The notes under the pieces: model-generated | The model's database searches: none | Seen by the model: the letters and a program-made list of their open reading frames with translations, nothing else | What the model was told of the DNA's origin: nothing | NCBI GenBank assembly: GCA_010645155.1 | Contig: CM021316.1 | Coordinates: forward strand, 6,327,576-6,391,575 | Direction: 5' to 3' | Origin: Tigriopus japonicus | Taxonomy: Eukaryota; Arthropoda; Copepoda; Harpacticoida; Harpacticidae | Length of the DNA stretch: 64,000 bases | In this document: in pieces, positions 62,227 to 64,000 of the stretch | Numbering within the stretch: position 1 is the stretch's first letter | How the letters are laid out: the number at the start of each line of letters is the position of its first letter | Translations under genes and position numbers: made by a program

Positions 62227-63553
62227 TCATTTCATTTTGGGAGCCCGGATCACCAAGATCCCATCTTCGCTGAAGCTCGATGAGAGTTGGTCCAAATCGA
62301 TCCCCATAGGTACGGAATGGCGTTGCATGAAGTCCTCGGTTTTTCCATCATGAGCAAATATGCTGAGTTCTCGGTCGTTCAGCTTGACTGTGATATTGTC
62401 GGGAGAATATTGTTGCATATTCAACACAAGTTTGTACTCGTCGCCTTCTTTCAATTTCAACAAGACAGTATGATCCGCTTGAGGGTCCTCAATGGTCTGA
62501 AAATCCGCTGTAGGATGGACCGAATGGGTCATTGCAGGGAAATTGCCCGATTTACGAGATGTGGGCGGTGGAGAGGATACTGTATACGGAGTTGGGTTTG
62601 GAACCGGACTGGTGGCAGTACTGCCTGAAATGGCCAACAAAAGAAATTAATTGAACATCTCTGCAATACAACGGTACAAACATGCCGAAGAGATTCAAAG
62701 ATATACATGAAGACTTATTTAGTTTGGTTATTGATTGTTGTCAGATGGGCGTGAACTTAAGAAAGCATTTGACATTTGTTGTGCAATTCCAATTAAAAGT
62801 GGATATTCAAAGATTCCTAATAAATACAATTAAAAAAGATCTTCCTTCTCACCTGCATTGCTCAACTCCTCAATATCCAGCTTGCCCATGTTCATCCCTA
62901 GACTTCCCATCATGCCCATATCACCCCCCATTTGACCCATATTCCCAAAACTCATGCGAGGTTGAGGCATCATGCCCATATCTCCGAACATACTGTTCGA
63001 AGACTGCATGGTGGACGAAGACGATGACATTGTGGAAAAGTTGGAGCTGGACATCATCGTGGAGCTCGTGTTCCTCCCCGAATTGCCAAAGCTGCTACTG
63101 CTCATCTTCATATCACTCATCATTTTCTTCATCATGTCACTCATGTCCAAGGGCATCGGAGGGGCTCCTCCCATCCCATCCAAGGTCATGCCTCTCATAG
63201 GGGGCATGTCCATTCCCATGGACAAGGATCCCAAGGGACCACTGCTCACCATTTGGCTGGAACTGGAGCTGCTCGAGGAGTAGGACATGGTGGAAGTGGT
63301 GGTGCCATCGGGACTTTCCGTGGAAGCGGCTAACATTTGTGAACTGGCTGAGGAGTTCTCCTTCACGGCTGTTCGGCCATCGTCCGTTGTGTAAGCCTTG
63401 GATTTTGCGGCCATGGCCTCGGATAAGGCTGCTCCTTCGGGAACATGGACGTATCTGGGGGCTTCGATAATGAGAATCCCCTCAGAAGAATAGGACGATG
63501 TGAGTTGATCGGTGAGCACTCCATCGGGCATGCAGAACTCTTTATTGTATTTC
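62227..63553 (-). CDS. Small heat-shock protein with two alpha-crystallin domains, partial at 5' end
   Basis: This is an ATP-independent holdase chaperone of the Hsp20/alpha-crystallin family. Minus-strand exons are 63553-62853 and 62624-62227. They join in phase (AATGCAG|GTGAGA donor, CATTTCAG acceptor) and end in TGA. The first exon begins inside domain 1: KYNKEFCMPDGVLTDQLTSS, then YSSEGILIIEAPR, which is the conserved C-terminal half of an alpha-crystallin domain. A Met/Ser-rich linker of roughly 170 residues follows (MGMDMPPMRGM, SMFGDMGMMPQP). The second exon contains a near-complete domain 2: YKLVLNMQQYSPDNITVKL, RHSVPMGIDLDQL, then FSEDGILVIRAP. It ends at once with KMK, so there is no IxI tail. 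The N-terminal region and the start of domain 1 lie beyond the right side of this exon and were not found in the remaining bases. Confidence 0.88.
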
Positions 63554-64000
63554 CTGGAAAAAGAAATAGGTAGCGTTTATTTTGAAGCTTGAAGGATAAA
63601 TCGCATCAATCACTTGCCCTCCACTACAAACTCCTGCTATTTGTGCGAAGATAGAGATTGTTGATGGGAAATCTGAGAGCTCCCGATTAAATCAATGTTT
63701 GGAAGGTGAAACTTGAAGCTTCCAGATTGATCGTGCCTGGTCTGTTTTTGAGTGCTACATTCTGTTTCGAGTTGAAAACAGTTGAAGATTTCTGTTTTGC
63801 TTGCCATCTAAATGTATGTGCAAATATTGTCGACGTTGTGGCCACACCAAAAAAAGGCCACACTTCTCAGCGGTGACTTCATGCTGTAAATCTTGAGCAT
63901 GCCAAATATGCAAACACTTATGTATAGCAGAAGTTTTCCCCAGAAGCAACTTGGCTTTTGAAATGTCATGGTATTTTGATTTATAAGAGATAAAACGAAC
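63554..64000 (-). other. Upstream intron of the small heat-shock gene
   Basis: An acceptor (CTTTTTCCAG) lies at 63563-63554 on the minus strand. The remaining bases show no exon that could supply the first half of domain 1, so the gene continues past the right edge. Confidence 0.6.

Noticed and set aside
62682..63283. Plus-strand ORFs of 172 and 103 codons rich in Ser and Cys
   Set aside because: They are shadows of the Met/Ser-rich linker of the minus-strand small heat-shock protein.

Overview
This is a stretch of animal nuclear genome. Genes are split by introns with GT-AG borders, several ORFs match bilaterian gene families, AATAAA signals follow some genes, and the DNA between genes is full of short DNA-transposon relics. 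Gene content and MITE-style repeats suggest an arthropod, plausibly a crustacean such as a copepod. That placement is inference; no lineage-diagnostic gene was found.

Layout. 1-2.8 kb: the 5' part of a proton/myo-inositol symporter gene (SLC2A13/HMIT type), minus strand, running off the left edge. 2.8-20.7 kb: long gene-poor DNA with hAT-like, Tc1/mariner-like and foldback elements and one doubtful small minus-strand exon. 20.8-30.05 kb: a complete TRIM2/TRIM3-type gene (RING, B-box, coiled coil, filamin, six NHL repeats), plus strand; I could join 13 coding exons in phase. 30.26-33.27 kb: a convergent minus-strand gene for a secreted reprolysin-like (M12B) protein whose zinc motif appears lost; it carries a one-base frame break and a 0.9 kb transposon in its second intron.

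34.4-49.8 kb: a ZCCHC10-like gene on the plus strand. Its roughly 13 kb second intron holds an abutting pogo-like and mariner pair and a complete 580-residue proline/serine-rich gene of unknown function on the same strand. 50.1-55.6 kb: a seven-exon minus-strand gene for an unrecognised 536-residue low-complexity protein, tail to tail with ZCCHC10. 55.6-62.2 kb: gene-poor, with two adjacent copies of a MITE family also present near 9-10 kb and a transposase relic. 62.2-63.6 kb: the 3' part of a small heat-shock protein gene with two alpha-crystallin domains, minus strand, running off the right edge.

The genes show no pathway relationship; this looks like ordinary gene order in a compact, transposon-littered invertebrate genome. 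Exon borders were inferred by eye from reading frame, splice consensus and family conservation. No transcript evidence was available. No CRISPR array, operon, rRNA gene or convincing tRNA gene was seen.
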